In this document: positions 61,961-64,000 of the stretch, one piece after another | Layout: each line of letters starts with the position of its first letter | Position numbering within the stretch: the stretch's first letter is position 1 | From: Pseudomonas sp. H1h | GTDB taxonomy: Bacteria > Pseudomonadota > Gammaproteobacteria > Pseudomonadales > Pseudomonadaceae | DNA length: 64,000 nt | Direction of reading: 5' to 3' | NCBI RefSeq assembly: GCF_000633255.1 | Contig: NZ_AYMJ01000025.1 | Span: 62,001 to 126,000 of the forward strand | Translations under genes and position numbers: made by a program | Notes under the pieces: model-generated | The model's database searches: none | What the model was told of the DNA's origin: nothing | What the model saw: only the letters and a program-made list of their open reading frames with translations

Positions 61961-62875
61961 TTAAATAGATGGCTTGCGCCCGCCGTGAGGCTGCTCGCGC
62001 GCTACGGTCAGGAACGGATCGACCAGCGCCGGGCGCGCGGTGCCACGGCGCCAGGCCAGGCCGACATCCAGAGTCTGGTTAAGGTCGGCAATCGGCCGCG
62101 CCTCGATGATGTCGCCCTCCAGTGACCACGGGCGATAGGTCATGTCCGGCTGGATCGACACCCCCAGCCCCGCCGCGACCAGGCTACGTACCGCTTCGGT
62201 CGAGGCCGTGCGCAAAGTGATCTTCGGTTGCAGCCCGGCGCCGCGCCACAGGCGTTGGGCGTTGCGATCCATCTCGTCGACGTTCAATTGAATCAGCGGT
62301 TCGCGAGCGACATCGGCGAGGTTGATGCTGTCGTGTTCCAGCAGCGGATGCTGGGCTGGCAGCCACAAGCGGTGCGGCGAGTGGGTCAGCACTTCGGTCT
62401 GCAAGGCGTGACGGTCTTCGAGGTTGGACAGGATCAGCACGCCGACATCGATCTCGCCGCTGACCAACAGGTGCTCGATGTAGGGCCGTTCGTCTTCCAT
62501 CACCCGGATTTCCACGTTGGGATAGGCGCGCTGGAATCGGGTGAGCAGATCGGCGAGGTAATAACCGGCCACCAGACTTGTCACCCCGACGATCAACTGC
62601 CCGGCGACCTGATCAGTGCTTTGTTGCAGGCTGCGCTTGGCGTTATCCACGGTGGCCAGAATCAAGTGCGCCTGGCGCAGGAATTGATGCCCTTGGTGCG
62701 TCAGGGTCATGCCCTTGGCGTGGCGGCTGAACAGGCTGACGCCGATCTCCTCTTCCAGTTGCTGGATAGCGAGGGTCAGGGTCGATTGGGAAATGAACGC
62801 GGTTTGCGCGGCGGCGGAAATCGAGCCGGTTTCGGCCACCGCGATGAAGTGACGGATCTGTCGCAGGGTCATCAT
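61961..62875 (-). CDS. LysR-type transcriptional regulator of the dehydrogenase/importer block
   Basis: A 304-residue regulator. The N-terminal helix-turn-helix reads HFIAVAETGSISAAAQTAFI and SQSTLTLAIQQLEEEIGVSL. The inducer-binding domain follows. The start is ATG 62875 or the adjacent ATG 62872, and the Shine-Dalgarno is weak; the frame further upstream to 63085 lacks family similarity. It is 100 bp upstream of and co-oriented with the dehydrogenase gene, so it probably controls that block. It is divergent from the TerB gene. Confidence 0.92.
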   Translation of the reverse strand: MMTLRQIRHFIAVAETGSISAAAQTAFISQSTLTLAIQQLEEEIGVSLFSRHAKGMTLTHQGHQFLRQAHLILATVDNAKRSLQQSTDQVAGQLIVGVTSLVAGYYLADLLTRFQRAYPNVEIRVMEDERPYIEHLLVSGEIDVGVLILSNLEDRHALQTEVLTHSPHRLWLPAQHPLLEHDSINLADVAREPLIQLNVDEMDRNAQRLWRGAGLQPKITLRTASTEAVRSLVAAGLGVSIQPDMTYRPWSLEGDIIEARPIADLNQTLDVGLAWRRGTARPALVDPFLTVAREQPHGGRKPSI

Positions 62876-63077
62876 GAGAAGGCTACCCGGTGGGCGGTTT
62901 TTATCAATTGGCCTGAGTGTATATCTATTTTTTAGATGCACAGCGATTCGCAGGGGGGCGATTAACCATAGGGACATCAAGCAACATCTGGAAGCACTCT
63001 GGCGGGCAGTGTCAGGGCACTTTCGAACTAGGCTGAGGGCCTTACAGAGCCGAATAACCCCTGTTTGGAGGCGGAAC

Positions 63078-63800
63078 ATGAACACCCGTGGATTGCTCGA
63101 TCAACTACTCAAATCCGGCCAGGACCTGTTGCAGAACAAGGCCGGCGGGGCGCAGAACAAATCGGCGGCTGGTGGGCTGGGTGGTTTGCTTGGCGGGTCT
63201 TCAGGCTCCGGTGCGCTGGGTGGCTTGCTCTCGGGGGCGGGCGGTGGAGCTCTGGCCGCCGGGGCCATGGGCCTGCTGCTCGGCAGCAAAAAGGCGCGCA
63301 AGGTCGGCGGCAAAGTCGCCGTTTACGGCGGCCTCGCCGCTCTCGGTGTGCTGGCCTATAAGGCCTACGGCAACTGGAACGCCCAGAAAGGCACGGCACC
63401 GCAAACCGAACCGCAGACGCTGGATCGACTGCCGCCCGCGCAAGCCGAGCAACACAGTCAGGCGATTCTCAAGGCGCTGGTCGCTGCCGCCAAGGCTGAT
63501 GGCCATATCGATGACCGCGAGCGTCAGTTGATCGAGGGCGAGTTCACCCGGCTCGACAACGACCAGGAACTGCAGCACTGGTTGCACGCCGAACTGAACA
63601 AGCCCCTCGACCCTGGCGATGTCGCCCGGGCCGCCAGCACCCCGGAAATGGCCGCCGAGATGTACATCGCCAGTGTGATGCTGGTGGACGAAGAGAGCTT
63701 TATGGAGAAGGCCTATCTGGATGAATTGGCGAAGCAACTGAAGCTGGAGCCGGGGTTGAAGGTAGAACTGGAGAAACAGGTGCGGTTGGCAACGCGGTAA
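63078..63800 (+). CDS. TerB/DUF533 membrane-associated protein
   Basis: A 240-residue protein from ATG 63078 with a strong GGAGGCGGAAC upstream. It has a Gly/Ala-rich N-terminal part (SAAGGLGGLLGGSSGSGALG), a hydrophobic segment (KVAVYGGLAALGVLAYKAY) and a C-terminal TerB-like helical domain (AILKALVAAAKADGHIDDRE, EMYIASVMLVDEESFMEKAY). It resembles E. coli YebE. It is linked by name to tellurite resistance but its function is not known. It is monocistronic. Confidence 0.9.
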   Translation: MNTRGLLDQLLKSGQDLLQNKAGGAQNKSAAGGLGGLLGGSSGSGALGGLLSGAGGGALAAGAMGLLLGSKKARKVGGKVAVYGGLAALGVLAYKAYGNWNAQKGTAPQTEPQTLDRLPPAQAEQHSQAILKALVAAAKADGHIDDRERQLIEGEFTRLDNDQELQHWLHAELNKPLDPGDVARAASTPEMAAEMYIASVMLVDEESFMEKAYLDELAKQLKLEPGLKVELEKQVRLATR

Positions 63801-64000
63801 ACCCGGCGGGCCCCTGCGCGAACAGGCTCACTCCTGCAAGGGAGCACATTCCAGATGCAGGAGTGAGCCTGCTCGCGATTGCGTTTTTAGCCTCGCGGCA
63901 CCCGTAATGACCGATCCATCGCCCCTTTTTGCCATTTCAGCACTGGCACGCAGCCCCCTGATTGTCGGACAGTCCCACCCCAGAGCCTCCCGGCCATCCA
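63801..64000. other. 3' edge of the window: diverged REP and no clear gene
   Basis: A diverged REP pair (63816-63880) is followed by 120 bp where a frame opens at ATG 63907 without a ribosome-binding site. I cannot call a gene before the window ends. Confidence 0.4.
63816..63880. repeat. Diverged REP palindrome after the TerB gene
   Basis: GCGCGAACAGGCTCACTCCTGCA and TGCAGGAGTGAGCCTGCTCGC are inverted, keeping the REP symmetry but with GGAG/CTCC arms changed to GCAGGAGTGAG. Confidence 0.75.

Noticed and set aside
63907..64000. An ATG-initiated frame running off the 3' edge
   Set aside because: It has no Shine-Dalgarno and a low-complexity Pro/Ser/Arg composition, with too little sequence to support a gene.

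Overview
The window is chromosomal DNA from a gamma-proteobacterium, almost certainly a Pseudomonas of the P. fluorescens group. The evidence is high GC with typical Pseudomonas codon use, Pseudomonas gene orders (lepA-lepB-rnc-era-recO-pdxJ, mltF/purL next to nagR-A-B-F-E, ypjD/ffh/rpsP-rimM-trmD-rplS, xerD-dsbC-hom-thrC, yaeQ-recJ), the Pseudomonas-restricted families DUF3509 and DUF6124, and at least twelve copies of the fluorescent-pseudomonad REP palindrome built on TGTGGGAGCGGGCTTGCTCG. I see no rRNA, tRNA, CRISPR array, prophage or insertion sequence.

Layout. 1-5.9 kb: end of lepA, then lepB, rnc, era, recO and pdxJ (protein export, RNA processing, repair, vitamin B6). The small DUF4845 gene that I expect between lepB and rnc is absent. 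6-12 kb: mltF facing away from purL, then a NIF3-like gene. 12.2-13 kb: a low-GC orphan secreted protein and a decayed DUF6124 gene. 13-20.3 kb: a complete N-acetylglucosamine operon (regulator, deacetylase, SIS-type deaminase, EIIA-HPr-EI fusion, EIICB), all on the minus strand, with a repeated TGGTATT operator candidate. 20.5-25 kb: L,D-transpeptidase, a divergent NUDIX pair, gamma-carbonic anhydrase, DUF1289, a VUT transporter and purT. 25-36 kb: an MFS symporter, a CorC-type protein, ypjD, ffh, the rpsP-rimM-trmD-rplS operon, a thioesterase, a CPA1 antiporter and xerD. 36-40 kb: dsbC, hom and thrC. 40-44.9 kb: a BvgS-like sensor that has lost its kinase half, a small degenerate receiver protein, a DUF3509 protein, a periplasmic binding protein and a class III CoA-transferase. 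45-51 kb: yaeQ, recJ, xenA, a GNAT acetyltransferase and Tat-exported OpgD. 51-52.8 kb: a deletion-scarred patch holding a 61-aa protein, an antitoxin-like tail, the C-terminal stump of a phosphoribosyltransferase and an intact SLOG-like Rossmann protein. 52.8-62.9 kb: a 10-kb minus-strand polyamine/GABA-type uptake and oxidation block. It runs LysR, aminobutyraldehyde dehydrogenase, YdcSTUV-like ABC importer, second dehydrogenase, APC permease. 63-64 kb: a TerB/DUF533 protein and a diverged REP.

How it works together. Most of the window is conserved housekeeping. The two metabolic modules are the nag operon, which takes up GlcNAc through a dedicated self-contained phosphorelay and converts it to fructose-6-phosphate, and the polyamine-type block, where an ABC importer feeds two paralogous dehydrogenases. 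Palindromic elements sit at many gene ends and inside the polyamine block, where they probably partition mRNA stability.

The least ordinary places are the truncated sensor and pseudo-receiver (40.2-42.1 kb), the phosphoribosyltransferase stump with SLOG-like gene (51.7-52.8 kb), and the structured palindromic element at about 59.0-59.14 kb. I found no clear-cut novel intact multi-gene system. All calls come from reading the sequence and remembered family features, without database searches.
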